DNA of 64,000 nt from CAZYBO01 sp964645205 (GCA_964645205.1 CAZYBO010000001.1:397259-461258), one strand, 5' to 3'; shown: positions 8,466-18,220, counted from the stretch's first letter. A program made the numbers and translations. Notes: generated from the letters alone by a model not told the origin.

Positions 8466-8520
8466 TTAACCGTCCCCAGATAGAGGATGGATTACTCTAA
8501 CCATCAAGGATCGAGCCTCC

Positions 8521-9111
8521 ATGAATCCCGCCAATACCCCAGCAAACGACCCGCTTCCCGAAGATATGACCGACGCCGATACGCAAGCCCCCGAGCATGA
8601 GGATCCACTTCTGGAAAAGATTCGCCTTCTGGAGGAAGAAAACGCCACCCTGCGCGAACAGCGCATACGCGCGCTTGCCGAAGCCGACAATATCCGCAAG
8701 CGCGCCCAGCGCGACCTTGAAGAATCCGCGAAATACGCCGTCACCGGCTTTGCCCGCGACATGGTGAGCGTACTGGAGAATTTGATACGCGCCTCCGAAA
8801 GCATCCCTGCCGATGTCAGCGCTGCGAACGAATTGCTGAAAACGCTGGGCGAAGGCGTCAACCTCACCTTGCAGGAACTGCTCAATATATTCGAGCGCTA
8901 CGGCATTAAGCGCATCGACCCCATGAACCAGAAATTCGATCATAATTTCCATCAGGCCGTCGTGCAGGTGGAAAGCGCTGATGTTCCGCCCGGCACTGTC
9001 ATTCAGGTTGTGCAGGCCGGTTACGTTATCCACGACCGCCTGTTGCGCCCTGCGATGGTCGCCGTATCCAAACCAGGTGAAGCGCCGAAAAAGGTTGATA
9101 CTACCGCGTGA
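8521..9111 (+). CDS. grpE: nucleotide exchange factor GrpE
   Basis: GrpE is the ADP/ATP exchange factor for the DnaK chaperone and acts as a thermosensor. The 196-residue product has a disordered acidic N-terminus, a long coiled coil (about 30-90, with RALAEADNIRKRAQRDLEESAKYA) and the C-terminal beta-domain with the family motif near residues 130-175 (DPMNQKFDHNFHQAVVQV and GTVIQVVQAGYVIHDRLLRPAMVAV). It is not next to hrcA or dnaK here. A perfect inverted repeat lies 56 bases upstream of its start. Confidence 0.96.
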   Translation: MNPANTPANDPLPEDMTDADTQAPEHEDPLLEKIRLLEEENATLREQRIRALAEADNIRKRAQRDLEESAKYAVTGFARDMVSVLENLIRASESIPADVSAANELLKTLGEGVNLTLQELLNIFERYGIKRIDPMNQKFDHNFHQAVVQVESADVPPGTVIQVVQAGYVIHDRLLRPAMVAVSKPGEAPKKVDTTA

Positions 9112-9182
9112 TCGCCTTACTGTTCCTTTCGTTCCCTTTTCCATGGGAGGGAGAGGAACGACATTTGATACAGGGGCATTGA

Positions 9183-10067
9183 TTGCGGTTATTTTTCAAG
9201 CAACCCGATATTTCCTTCGCCGGGGATGAAGCGCACACCTTCCTGCCCTGGCTGGTGGGCATCATGGCGGGGCTTACCGCCTTTTTGTTGTGCCTCGGCA
9301 TCACCGTAAACCACTGGGTGGTAAACCGCGAAAGCAGCTACTCCAACAGTTTCGCCGTCAGCATCCCCGCCGAATTCGCCGACCAGAAGGAAACCATCGC
9401 GCGGCAACGCGAAATTCTGGAAAAAACGGAAGGCGTAGCGCAGGTTTCGGAAATCCCGCGCGAGAAATTGCAGGATATGCTGAAACCATGGTTGGGCGGA
9501 CATAACGCCTCTGCCGACCTGCCGTTGCCGGTGGTATTCGACGTATCGCTGACTACCTCGGCCGCGTCGGTAAACGTACCCCAACTGCAAAAACGGCTGG
9601 CTGCCCTCGCCCCCGGCACCGAGATCGACACGCAGGAACACTGGGCGCAGGCTTTCACCAGCTTTTCCGATTCCATTAAATATCTGAGCTTCCTGCTTGC
9701 CACGCTACTGGTCGGCTCTATGTTCATGACCGTGGCGTTTTCCTCGCGCGCGTCGCTGAAGCTGCATATGCGTACAGTGTTGTTACTGCATTCCATCGGC
9801 GCGGAAGATCGCTACATCACCAACCAGTTCCAGCAGGAAGCCTTCCGGCTGGTGCTTCCCGCGGCCTTCGCAGGCTGCATGGCCGCCGGTATCGGCTACT
9901 GGTGCGTCGGCACGTACATGGCGTCGCTTCGCATTTCGGTAATGCCCGCCATCGTCATCACCCAGCCGCATGCGGCGCTGCTTCTGCTCATGCCGTTGCT
10001 GTGCGCGTTCACCGCATGGGTTGTCGCGCGCATCGCCATTACCACGCAACTGCAAAACACCTTATAG
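9183..10067 (+). CDS. ftsX: FtsX-like cell-division permease, without adjacent ftsE
   Basis: FtsX is the membrane half of the FtsEX ABC-type complex that activates peptidoglycan hydrolases at the septum. The 294-residue product has an N-terminal TM helix (about 22-44), an extracytoplasmic domain (45-155) and three further TM segments, matching FtsX topology. The start appears to be TTG at 9183 after a GGGG Shine-Dalgarno. In many relatives ftsE lies immediately upstream; here the 71-base gap after grpE holds no ATPase gene. It runs with the YdcF-like and plsC genes in a likely operon. Confidence 0.82.
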   Translation: MRLFFKQPDISFAGDEAHTFLPWLVGIMAGLTAFLLCLGITVNHWVVNRESSYSNSFAVSIPAEFADQKETIARQREILEKTEGVAQVSEIPREKLQDMLKPWLGGHNASADLPLPVVFDVSLTTSAASVNVPQLQKRLAALAPGTEIDTQEHWAQAFTSFSDSIKYLSFLLATLLVGSMFMTVAFSSRASLKLHMRTVLLLHSIGAEDRYITNQFQQEAFRLVLPAAFAGCMAAGIGYWCVGTYMASLRISVMPAIVITQPHAALLLLMPLLCAFTAWVVARIAITTQLQNTL

Positions 10068-10070
10068 TGC

Positions 10071-10664
10071 ATGGGCGCCCTGCGTAAACTTCTCGTCAGC
10101 GCCGTCACCTGCCTCGCCATATGGCTTACAGGGCTGGTGTGGTTCGTCGCCCAGATGCCTACGTCCGCCGCATCCTCCGTTGCCAACGCCGACGCCATCG
10201 TGGTGCTCACAGGCGGCAAGGGCAGGCTGGAACACGGGCTGCAACTGCTCACGCAGGGCAAGGCGAAGATGCTGTTTATCAGCGGCGTGGGCAAGGATAC
10301 GAATATCGGTGACCTCCTTCACCAGGTATCGCCTGAGGTGCGTAATGCCGCCACACGCCTGCCCGCTTCGGCCATCACGCTGGGTAAGGACGCCGAGAAC
10401 ACGATCGGCAACGCCGAAGAAACCGCGCGCTGGGTATTGAAGCAGCGCCCGAAAAACATCATCCTCGTTACCGCCAACTACCACATGCCGCGCAGCATCA
10501 GCGAGTTCGAGGAGCTTATGCCGCAGCTCACCATTCACCCCGCGCCCGTGCTGCCCGACGATTTCACCCTCTCCGCATGGTGGCTTTCCGCCGACAGCCG
10601 CACGCTCGTCCTGTCGGAATACCACAAATACCTTGCCAGCAAATTGCGCCACCTGCTGATATGA
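10071..10664 (+). CDS. YdcF/ElyC family protein (DUF218)
   Basis: DUF218 proteins are membrane-associated and linked to cell-envelope biogenesis (SanA, ElyC); their biochemistry is unclear. The 197-residue product has one N-terminal TM helix (about 5-25) and the family pattern ADAIVVLTGGKGRLEHGLQLL, GKAKMLFISGVGK, NTIGNAEETARW and VTANYHMPRSISEFEELMP. It starts 4 bases after the ftsX stop and is followed by plsC after 10 bases, a gene order common in alphaproteobacteria. Confidence 0.88.
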   Translation: MGALRKLLVSAVTCLAIWLTGLVWFVAQMPTSAASSVANADAIVVLTGGKGRLEHGLQLLTQGKAKMLFISGVGKDTNIGDLLHQVSPEVRNAATRLPASAITLGKDAENTIGNAEETARWVLKQRPKNIILVTANYHMPRSISEFEELMPQLTIHPAPVLPDDFTLSAWWLSADSRTLVLSEYHKYLASKLRHLLI

Positions 10665-10674
10665 AAGGATACGC

Positions 10675-11397
10675 ATGAACATTTTCCTGCGCTCGCTGCT
10701 GTTCAATATCGCGTTTACCGCATGGGCGATGCTGTCTGCGATCCTGTTCATGCCGCTTTTTGTGCTCTCCGCGAACGCCTCGCAGCGCGCGGGCAAGCCT
10801 TGGGCGCAAGGCTCCCTATGGCTGGCGGAAAAAATCTGCAACATCACCTATGAAGTGCGCGGCGAAGAATATATCGCCCATTCCCCGGTGATTTACGCCA
10901 GCAAGCACCAGTCGGCATGGGACACGTTGATTTTCCTCGTCCTGTTCCGCAACCCCGCCTATGTGCTCAAACGCGAGTTGCTGCGTATCCCGTTGTGGGG
11001 CTGGTATCTATGGCGCATGGGCATGATCGCCATCGACCGCTCCGGCAGCACCAGCAGCATGAAACAGATGATCCGCGATTCCAAGGATGCGCTCTACGCC
11101 CGCCGGCCGATCGTCATTTACCCCGAAGGCACGCGCACCGCGCCGGGCGCAGCGCCGAAATACCATCCCGGCGTCACGGCGCTATACACGCTGTTGCATG
11201 TGCCGGTCGTGCCGGTTGCGCTGAACTCCGGCTTCTACTGGGGCAAGGACGCGTTTCTGAAACGCCCCGGGAAAATCATCATCGAATTCCTGCCGCATAT
11301 CGAACCGGGCATGAATAAAACTGAATTCGCCAGCCAGCTGGAGAATACCATAGAAACCGCTTCCCAGCGTTTGCTGGCGGAAGCACAAACCCCTTAA
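10675..11397 (+). CDS. plsC: 1-acyl-sn-glycerol-3-phosphate acyltransferase
   Basis: PlsC acylates lysophosphatidic acid to phosphatidic acid at the inner membrane. The 240-residue product has an N-terminal hydrophobic helix, the catalytic HX4D box in KHQSAWDT, the substrate-binding motif YPEGTRTAPG and the family block GVTALYTLLHVPVVPVALNS. The Shine-Dalgarno AAAGGA precedes the ATG. It ends the ftsX-ydcF-plsC run, with rph 11 bases downstream. Confidence 0.94.
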   Translation: MNIFLRSLLFNIAFTAWAMLSAILFMPLFVLSANASQRAGKPWAQGSLWLAEKICNITYEVRGEEYIAHSPVIYASKHQSAWDTLIFLVLFRNPAYVLKRELLRIPLWGWYLWRMGMIAIDRSGSTSSMKQMIRDSKDALYARRPIVIYPEGTRTAPGAAPKYHPGVTALYTLLHVPVVPVALNSGFYWGKDAFLKRPGKIIIEFLPHIEPGMNKTEFASQLENTIETASQRLLAEAQTP

Positions 11398-11407
11398 AGG
11401 ACTCTCC

Positions 11408-12124
11408 ATGCGCCCATCAGGACGGAAACCCGACGAACTGCGTAAGCTCACGCTGCAAACCAAAGCCAGCCGCCATGCCGAAGGCTCATGCCTCATTTCC
11501 TGCGGCAATACGCGCGTATTATGCACCGCCACGGTGGAAAGCGGCGTACCCCCTTTCCTGCGCAACACCGGTAAGGGTTGGGTAACTGCCGAATATGGCA
11601 TGTTGCCACGCTCCACTAACAGCCGCATGCCGCGTGAAGCCGCCAAGGGCAAGCAATCCGGCCGCACGCAGGAAATCCAGCGGTTGATTGGGCGCTCGTT
11701 GCGCGCCGTCACCGACCTACAGAAGCTCGGCGAGCGCCAGATCATCATCGATTGCGACGTAATCGAAGCCGACGGCGGCACGCGCACCGCCTCCATCACC
11801 GGCAGCTACGTGGCATTGCACCTTGCGCTGCAATCGCTGGTAAAAGCAGGCAAGCTCGATTCCATTCCGCTTACCGCTCAGGTTGCCGCTATTTCCTGCG
11901 GCGTGTTCAACGGCAAGCCCGTGCTCGACCTCGACTACGACGAGGACAGCAACGCCAGCATGGACGCCAATTTTGTCCTCACATCCGACGGACGCATTAT
12001 CGAAATCCAATGCACCGCCGAAACCGCGCCCGTGGAAGAAAAAGAATTCCGCCAGCTCCTACTGCTTGGCCGCAAGGGTATCAAAAAACTTGCCGCCGCG
12101 CAGCGAAAGGCGCTCGGCTTGTGA
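11408..12124 (+). CDS. rph: ribonuclease PH
   Basis: RNase PH is a phosphorolytic 3'-5' exoribonuclease that trims tRNA precursors and rRNA. The 238-residue product has the family start MRPSGRKPDELR, the GWVTAEYGMLPRST and RMPREAAKGKQSGRTQEIQRLIGRSLRA blocks (substrate-binding arginines) and DCDVIEADGGTRTASITG. It is full length. The stop overlaps the GTG start of rdgB, a frequent bacterial pairing. Confidence 0.97.
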   Translation: MRPSGRKPDELRKLTLQTKASRHAEGSCLISCGNTRVLCTATVESGVPPFLRNTGKGWVTAEYGMLPRSTNSRMPREAAKGKQSGRTQEIQRLIGRSLRAVTDLQKLGERQIIIDCDVIEADGGTRTASITGSYVALHLALQSLVKAGKLDSIPLTAQVAAISCGVFNGKPVLDLDYDEDSNASMDANFVLTSDGRIIEIQCTAETAPVEEKEFRQLLLLGRKGIKKLAAAQRKALGL

Positions 12125-12723
12125 TCTTCGCGCAACCGCTGGTTATCGCCAGCCATAATAGTGGTAAGGTGAAGGAGATACGCGAACTGTTCGCCCCGCT
12201 TTCCATCGAGGTACAATCCGCCAGCGACGTAGGCGCCGACGAACCGGAAGAAACCGGCAGCACCTTCGCGGAAAACGCCGAGCTGAAAGCGCGTTACGTC
12301 GCCGCCTTCTGCGGCCAGCCAACGCTGTCGGACGATTCCGGCCTTGCAGTTCCCGCGCTCGACGGCGCACCGGGTATTTATTCCGCACGCTGGGCAGGGG
12401 CGAATAAGGATTTCTCCCTAGCGTTCGCACGCATCCGGCAGGAATTGGAAAAACGCGCGCTCGATACGAAAAACATAGATGCTTACTTCATCTGCGCCCT
12501 CTGCCTGTGCCTGCCCGGTGGCAAGGTGCACCATTTTGAAGGCCGCGTGGACGGCACGCTCACCTTCCCGCCACGCGGAGAAAAAGGTTTCGGCTACGAC
12601 CCCATCTTTATCCCCAAAGGCCGCAGCGTCACCTTCGCCGAGATGGAGCCTGACGAAAAACACCGCATCAGCCACCGCGCCGAAGCCTTCGCCAAATTCC
12701 TCACTTTTATGAAACGCGCATGA
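12121..12723 (+). CDS. rdgB: RdgB/HAM1 family non-canonical purine NTP pyrophosphatase
   Basis: RdgB hydrolyses ITP, dITP and XTP to monophosphates and keeps them out of DNA and RNA. The start is taken as GTG at 12121, overlapping the rph stop by 4 bases. An open frame extending into rph is antisense-free noise rather than part of the protein. The 200-residue product has the N-terminal nucleotide-binding block LVIASHNSGKVKEIRELF, the ETGSTFAENAELKAR and LSDDSGLAVPALDGAPGIYSARWAG motifs and the C-terminal GFGYDPIFIPKG and KHRISHRAEAF motifs. Confidence 0.95.
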   Translation: MIFAQPLVIASHNSGKVKEIRELFAPLSIEVQSASDVGADEPEETGSTFAENAELKARYVAAFCGQPTLSDDSGLAVPALDGAPGIYSARWAGANKDFSLAFARIRQELEKRALDTKNIDAYFICALCLCLPGGKVHHFEGRVDGTLTFPPRGEKGFGYDPIFIPKGRSVTFAEMEPDEKHRISHRAEAFAKFLTFMKRA

Positions 12724-12865
12724 ATTTCTTCGTATTTGCCGCATCACATCATTTTCCCGCTCGTACATGCAGAAAAAACGCTTGATGAAACCGGAAAACT
12801 GGCAGACCCTAGGCAGGAACTCACTACGAATTATTATTCTTTCACCCAGAAACTAGGAGCATGAT

Positions 12866-13474
12866 ATGAAACATCTATTCTTCGCCACTCTCGCTTCCAT
12901 AGGGCTTTTGACGGCATTACCCGCAATCGCCGCGCCTGAAAAATACGAATTCGACAAATCGCACACGCGCATCCTGTTCTTCATCGACCATCTAGGGTAC
13001 TCCGATACGGTCGGCGAATTCACCGCCTACGACATCGCCCTCGCCTTCGATGAAAAAGCGCCCGAAACCAGCACGCTCGATGTCACGCTGAAACCAGCAA
13101 GCATCCGCACGCCGAGCGAAGCGCTCGACAAGCACTTACAGAATGCGGATTTCTTCAACACCGAAAAATTCCCCGACATTCGTTTTGTCAGCACAGCGAT
13201 TAAAAAAACCGGCGACAATACCGGCGACGTCACCGGCAATCTGACCATGCTCGGCGTCACCAAGCCTGTCGTGCTGAAAGTAAAATTCAACAAGGGTGAC
13301 TACCATCCCAAAACCAACATGTTCGTCGCAGGCTTCACCGGCGAAGCGGTCGTCAAGCGTTCCGAGTTCGGCATGAATTACGGCATCCCGATGGTAGGCG
13401 ATGACGTGCGCCTGCTGGTTCACACCGAAGCAACCAACCTTGTGCGCAAAAAGCAGGAAGAAATGAAGAAATAG
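12866..13474 (+). CDS. YceI family periplasmic protein
   Basis: YceI proteins are secreted lipocalin-like barrels that bind isoprenoid-type ligands. The 202-residue product has a signal peptide cleaved near residue 22 and the family core: YEFDKSHTRILFFIDHLGYS, LDKHLQNADFFNTEKFPDIRF and GNLTMLGVTKPVVLKVKF. A TAGGAGC Shine-Dalgarno precedes the ATG. It is followed after 9 bases by the DsbD-type gene, suggesting a shared envelope-stress role. Confidence 0.93.
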   Translation: MKHLFFATLASIGLLTALPAIAAPEKYEFDKSHTRILFFIDHLGYSDTVGEFTAYDIALAFDEKAPETSTLDVTLKPASIRTPSEALDKHLQNADFFNTEKFPDIRFVSTAIKKTGDNTGDVTGNLTMLGVTKPVVLKVKFNKGDYHPKTNMFVAGFTGEAVVKRSEFGMNYGIPMVGDDVRLLVHTEATNLVRKKQEEMKK

Positions 13475-13483
13475 GCAGGGTCT

Positions 13484-15475
13484 ATGCCACGCTTTCTCTT
13501 TACCCTTCTTTTTGCACTGCTCTTCTCCGCCCCCGGCATCGCAGCGGACATCACCCGTGCGACGCTGGTGGCGGATAGTGCAGCCATAACGCCGGGTGAG
13601 CCTTTACGCCTCGGCGTGCTGCTGGAATCTCAGGAAGGCTGGCATACCTACTGGGAAAATCCCGGCGATGCGGGCTTGCCCACCAGCTTCACCTGGACGC
13701 TTCCCGAAGGATTTTCCGCTGGCAATATCGACTGGCCGCCGCCCCTGCGTCTGCAGGAAAGTACGCTTGTGGTGTATGGCTATGACAACCGCGTGTTCCT
13801 GCCGGTGACCATCCGCCCGCCCGCCGCGCTGGAGGGCATGCAGACATTACGCGTCAAAGCGGAATGGCTGGTATGCAAAGACATCTGCATTCCTGAATCG
13901 GCAGAGTTGGAGCTCACGCTGCCCACCGGTGAAAAAAGCCCCTCCGAAGCCGCCTCATTGTTCGAGGAACACGACAAAATCCGCCCTATACCGCTGCAAG
14001 CTGGCGCCATCTCGCGGCAAACAACCCTTGCGATTCAACTACCGCTGGCCGCCACCGGCATGGCCGACATTGCCTCCGCCTATTTTTTCCCGCGTGAGAT
14101 CAGCATTTCTTATACCGCGCCGCAAACCTTTACCGTGGAAAAAGATTCACTGATCCTCATCGCTGAAAAAGCTGAAGGTTTCAGTGCCGACCGCCTCTCC
14201 GGGCTGCTTTCCGTAACCTCCGGCAGTGGCGAAAGAAAAACCTTCGATATACAAGCCGGGCTGACTGTCGAAAAACCCACCGGCGAACCGCAGGAAATGC
14301 TATGGTTGTTGCCTGCCTTGCTGTTCGCCGTCCTCGGTGGCGCGGTGCTGAACCTCATGCCGTGCGTGCTGCCGGTGCTATCGCTAAAAGCCCTCGCTAT
14401 CGCCAAAAAATCCGGGCGTGAGCGTGCGAAAACCCTGCCGCAGGGATTGGCGTACACGGCGGGCATCATGCTGTCATTCGGGCTCATCGCCTGCGTATTG
14501 ATCGTGCTTCAGCAGGCCGGGGAATCCGTCGGCTGGGGCTTCCAGATGCAGTCGCCCGCCTTCGTCGGGTTCCTTGCCTACCTGTTGTTCCTTGTGGGGT
14601 TAAGCCTGTCCGGGTTGTTCCACCTGCCCGTGCTGCTGGGCAATGTTGATAATATCGACGAAAATTCCGTCAAAGGCAGTTTCTTCACCGGCGTGCTCGC
14701 CACCGCCGTGGCCACACCTTGCACCGCGCCGTTCATGGCCACTGCCGTCGGCGTCGCGCTTACGCTTCCGGCATGGCAATCGCTGCTGATTTTCGAGGCG
14801 CTTGGTTTCGGGCTGGCGCTGCCGTTCCTGCTCATCAGCCTGTTTCCCGCCACGCTGCGTTTCCTGCCTAAACCCGGCGCATGGATGGAACGTTTCAAGC
14901 ACCTGCTCGCATGGCCGATGTATGCGTCCGTGGCGTGGCTCCTGTGGGTGCTTACCCTGCAAACCGGGCTGGTCGGGCTGCTGACGGTCATCGTCGGGAT
15001 GATGTTCATCACCCTGTCCATCAGCATTTCCAAACGCAAGGGACACCGCAACATCATCCTCACCGCCGCTGCGATCGTCATCCTGACCACCGGGCTTCTG
15101 GGCTACGTTTCTTCTCCCGGCGACACGGCGCTGCTGCGCGAAGGCAGCGTTCCCTACTCAAAAACAAGGCTGGACGAATTGCGCGCCGAGGGAAAACCCG
15201 TATTCATCGACGCCACCGCCGCATGGTGCCTCACCTGCCAGCTTAACGCGCGCGTTGCCATTCATACCGATGCCACGCAAGCACTGTTTAAAACACGCGG
15301 CATAACGCTCATGGTAGCCGACTGGACGCGGCGCAATCAGGAAATCACGGAACTGCTCAACAGCTTCGGCTTCCAAGGCGTACCGCTTTACGTTTACTAC
15401 CCTGCGAATAACGGCAAGCCGGTCGTGCTACCGCAATTGCTCACCGAATCGATCATCGAAGAAAACCTGCGCTAA
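13484..15475 (+). CDS. dsbD: DsbD/ScsB-type thiol:disulfide interchange protein
   Basis: This inner-membrane protein carries electrons from cytoplasmic thioredoxin to periplasmic disulfides. The 663-residue product has three parts. A signal peptide and periplasmic N-domain carry a Cys pair in LVCKDICIPES. A CcdA-like membrane domain (about residues 270-540) has Cys in NLMPCVLPVLSLKALA and ATPCTAPFMATAVG. A C-terminal thioredoxin domain carries WCLTC near residue 583. All redox cysteine pairs expected of DsbD are visible. The N-domain resembles ScsB proteins. It is convergent with the next gene, overlapping it by 4 bases. Confidence 0.93.
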   Translation: MPRFLFTLLFALLFSAPGIAADITRATLVADSAAITPGEPLRLGVLLESQEGWHTYWENPGDAGLPTSFTWTLPEGFSAGNIDWPPPLRLQESTLVVYGYDNRVFLPVTIRPPAALEGMQTLRVKAEWLVCKDICIPESAELELTLPTGEKSPSEAASLFEEHDKIRPIPLQAGAISRQTTLAIQLPLAATGMADIASAYFFPREISISYTAPQTFTVEKDSLILIAEKAEGFSADRLSGLLSVTSGSGERKTFDIQAGLTVEKPTGEPQEMLWLLPALLFAVLGGAVLNLMPCVLPVLSLKALAIAKKSGRERAKTLPQGLAYTAGIMLSFGLIACVLIVLQQAGESVGWGFQMQSPAFVGFLAYLLFLVGLSLSGLFHLPVLLGNVDNIDENSVKGSFFTGVLATAVATPCTAPFMATAVGVALTLPAWQSLLIFEALGFGLALPFLLISLFPATLRFLPKPGAWMERFKHLLAWPMYASVAWLLWVLTLQTGLVGLLTVIVGMMFITLSISISKRKGHRNIILTAAAIVILTTGLLGYVSSPGDTALLREGSVPYSKTRLDELRAEGKPVFIDATAAWCLTCQLNARVAIHTDATQALFKTRGITLMVADWTRRNQEITELLNSFGFQGVPLYVYYPANNGKPVVLPQLLTESIIEENLR

Positions 15476-16215
15476 CGTTTCTCGAAGCGCGACATGGCAG
15501 GCTTCGCCATGGGAATGCGGTAGCCTTTGCGCGCTTCCACCACCGGCTGGCGAATCGCCGCGTAAAGCTGTTTCTCTGCCTCCACCAGCAACACCCCACC
15601 GATCAGCCGGCAGGCAACCTTCCCGAACGCTTCCACCTTCTGCGCCGCCCGCCACACAAACCGTGAACGCAACGGCGGCAGGAACAGCGCCGAAGTTGAG
15701 CGCATGCAGGTGAACTGGTGCTCGCCCAGCAGGTCGCGCAATTGCGTATGACTGAATGTGCGGCCATATCCAAAAGGACTATGCGACGAACGCGCCCATA
15801 ACCCCAACCGGTTGGGCACCACCGCCAGCAGCCTGCCGCCGGGCGTAAGCACGCGCCATGCTTCATCGATCATCGCCGAAAGCTGTTCACTGTTCTCCAC
15901 GCTATGGATCAGCAGCACGCGGTTGACGCTGCTTTCCGCAAGCGGCAGCACGGATTCGTGCGCGATGAATGCCACGTTATTTCCGGCAGGCGGCCAGTAT
16001 ACCGCGCCCTGTGCAGCGGGCATGCAGGCGATCACCACTTGTTTCGCATCGAAATACGATTCCATATACGGCGTGGCGTAACCGATACCGAGCAGCGTAT
16101 CGCCCGCCAGCTCCGGCCACAACTCGCGCAGGCTCGCGGCAATCAGCGCGCGCACCTCCGTGCCCAGCGGCGAGGCATAAAATTGGCGGAGGCTGATAAC
16201 GTCCGGTGCAAACAT
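15472..16215 (-). CDS. class I SAM-dependent methyltransferase
   Basis: This is a Methyltransf_11-type protein of 247 residues. It has the SAM-binding start ELAGDTLLGIGYATPYMESYF, the central VAFIAHESVLPLAESSVNRVLLIHSVE and ARWRVL-type EAWRVLTPGGRLLAVVPNR blocks. The usual motif I glycine cluster (DxGxGxG) is weakened to LLGIGYATP. The substrate is unknown. The start codon lies only 40 bases from the divergent lytic transglycosylase start. Confidence 0.82.
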   Translation of the reverse strand: MFAPDVISLRQFYASPLGTEVRALIAASLRELWPELAGDTLLGIGYATPYMESYFDAKQVVIACMPAAQGAVYWPPAGNNVAFIAHESVLPLAESSVNRVLLIHSVENSEQLSAMIDEAWRVLTPGGRLLAVVPNRLGLWARSSHSPFGYGRTFSHTQLRDLLGEHQFTCMRSTSALFLPPLRSRFVWRAAQKVEAFGKVACRLIGGVLLVEAEKQLYAAIRQPVVEARKGYRIPMAKPAMSRFEKR

Positions 16216-16255
16216 ATTGACTTACCTTCCCTACTCTTCCAAAGATAACGCCGTT

Positions 16256-18211
16256 ATGCATTACCGCCAGCTATTTCTTATTATCGCGTTGTTAAACCTG
16301 CCGTCAGCGGCAGCAGCAGTCCCGTCCGGCGAATCATACCAGCATGTGGAAAGCGCCTTCCAGTTCGCAGAACGCGAGGATTGGAGCGAAGCCGCCCTCC
16401 ACGCCAAACGCAGCAACGACCCCGCCCTCATCAAACTCATCACATGGCTCACGCTGCTCGATAGCGAGTCCGGCGCGTCGTTCCATGAGTTCGTGGAGTT
16501 TATCACCGCCAACCCCGACTGGCCGGAAATGAAAAAACTGCGCCAGCGCGCGGAAACCTCGTTGCGCGACAGCAGCGCTAGCGACGACGACATCCTCAAC
16601 TGGTTCGGTAAGGAAGAACCCGTCACCGGTTACGGAAAACTGGCGCTCGCGAAGGCGCTGGCAAACAAGAATCCGGCGCCCAAAGCGAAGATCGAAACGT
16701 TGGTACGCGACGCATGGCGTGACGGCGATTTCGACGAGGCGAAAGAAAATGAAATCCTCGCCGCCTATAGCTCGATACTCGGGCAAGACGACCACATCGC
16801 CCGCGCCGACCGCCTGCTATGGGAAGACAAAACCGGCGCAGCAAAACGCCTCATGCCGCTTGTGCCTGAATCCGTGCGCAACCTGATGAACGCGCGCATG
16901 GCCTTGGCTGCCGATAAAAAAACCGCGCCGCTGCTGGTGGTAAAAGTTGATGGCAAGCTGAAAGCCAATCCCGGCCTTCAGTTCGAGCGCATGCGTTTCC
17001 GCGCCCGCCGCGACGATAATAACGGCGTGCGGGACATTCTGCTGAAAATGCCGAAAGAAGTGCCCTATCCTGAAAAATGGTGGCGCTTCCGCGAAACGCA
17101 GGTGCGCAAAGCCGTGGATGAAGATAATTACAAAACCGCACGCAGGTTGCTTGAAAACCACGGGCAGACCGGAGGCATCGAACTGGCCGACGCCACATGG
17201 CTTTCCGGCTGGCTGCAACTCGAATATACCAACGAGCCGAAAAAAGCCTACGACACGTTCTACCGTATGTATTCGATGGTGCGTTTCCCGCCTAGCCGCG
17301 CACGGGCAGCATTCTGGGCAGGGCGTGCGGCTGAAAAAAGCGGCGACCGCGAAACGGCAGCGAACTGGTATAACACCGCCACCTCCTACCCCACCACTTT
17401 CTACGGCCAGCTTGCTTCGCAAATCCATAACGGCAGCGCGCCTTTGCACATCCCCGGCCAGCCCGCCATCGACAGTGAATCGCGCCGCAGGTTTGAAAAC
17501 AGCGAGCTGGCGCGCGCCATTACGCTATCCATCGAGATGCAGAGCATGGCGCTTGCCAACAAGCTGATCGGCTTCCTCGCGGAAAATGCGGATAGCAAAG
17601 AAGAGGCCGCGCTTGCCGCCGAACTTGGCCGGAAAGCGGGCTATCCCTATCTCGGCGTGCGCGGCGCAAAGAAGGCGCTGCAGAATAACATGATCCTTAT
17701 CGAAACCGGCTACCCCACCCCTAAAACGCCGGTGGATATTCCCATCGAACGCGCGCTCGCGCTGGCCATCATGCGGCAGGAAAGCGAATTCGATCCTAAT
17801 GCCAGAAGCTCCGCCAACGCGCTAGGCTACATGCAGCTCCTACCTTCCACCGCCAAGGAAATGGCAAAGAAACTGGAGATGGGCTTCGCTCCCAGCCGCC
17901 TCTACGAGCCGGATTACAATATCACCGTCGGCAGCTATTATCTCTCGCGCCTCATCAACGGTTATGACGGCTCGTATGTCATGGCCATCGCCGCCTACAA
18001 CGCAGGGCCCGGCAACGTGCGCAAATGGATGCAGCAATTCGGCAGGCCGGGCAACAGCATCGACAGCGCCATCAACTGGATCGAGAAAATCCCCTTCGCC
18101 GAAACCCGCAACTATGTGCAGCGCGTGCTGGAAAACCTCCAGATATACCGCCACATCGAATCCGACGAAAAAGCGCCGAAGCTGCTTCTGGGCGAGGATT
18201 TAGTGAGATAA
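16256..18211 (+). CDS. slt: soluble lytic murein transglycosylase (Slt70-like)
   Basis: This enzyme cleaves peptidoglycan glycan strands with formation of 1,6-anhydroMurNAc. The start at 16256 gives a signal peptide (MHYRQLFLIIALLNLPSAAAA). The middle is a long helical superhelix, as in Slt70. The C-terminal catalytic domain contains IMRQESEFDPNARSSANALG with the catalytic Glu, YMQLLPSTA and the AIAAYNAGPGNV motif. At 651 residues it matches the family. It ends just before a palindromic repeat. Confidence 0.95.
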   Translation: MHYRQLFLIIALLNLPSAAAAVPSGESYQHVESAFQFAEREDWSEAALHAKRSNDPALIKLITWLTLLDSESGASFHEFVEFITANPDWPEMKKLRQRAETSLRDSSASDDDILNWFGKEEPVTGYGKLALAKALANKNPAPKAKIETLVRDAWRDGDFDEAKENEILAAYSSILGQDDHIARADRLLWEDKTGAAKRLMPLVPESVRNLMNARMALAADKKTAPLLVVKVDGKLKANPGLQFERMRFRARRDDNNGVRDILLKMPKEVPYPEKWWRFRETQVRKAVDEDNYKTARRLLENHGQTGGIELADATWLSGWLQLEYTNEPKKAYDTFYRMYSMVRFPPSRARAAFWAGRAAEKSGDRETAANWYNTATSYPTTFYGQLASQIHNGSAPLHIPGQPAIDSESRRRFENSELARAITLSIEMQSMALANKLIGFLAENADSKEEAALAAELGRKAGYPYLGVRGAKKALQNNMILIETGYPTPKTPVDIPIERALALAIMRQESEFDPNARSSANALGYMQLLPSTAKEMAKKLEMGFAPSRLYEPDYNITVGSYYLSRLINGYDGSYVMAIAAYNAGPGNVRKWMQQFGRPGNSIDSAINWIEKIPFAETRNYVQRVLENLQIYRHIESDEKAPKLLLGEDLVR

Positions 18212-18220
18212 CTTTTTTCT

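Noticed and set aside
11752..12723. 323-residue frame covering the end of rph
   Set aside because: The extra N-terminal part is a shadow of rph; the real rdgB starts at GTG 12121.
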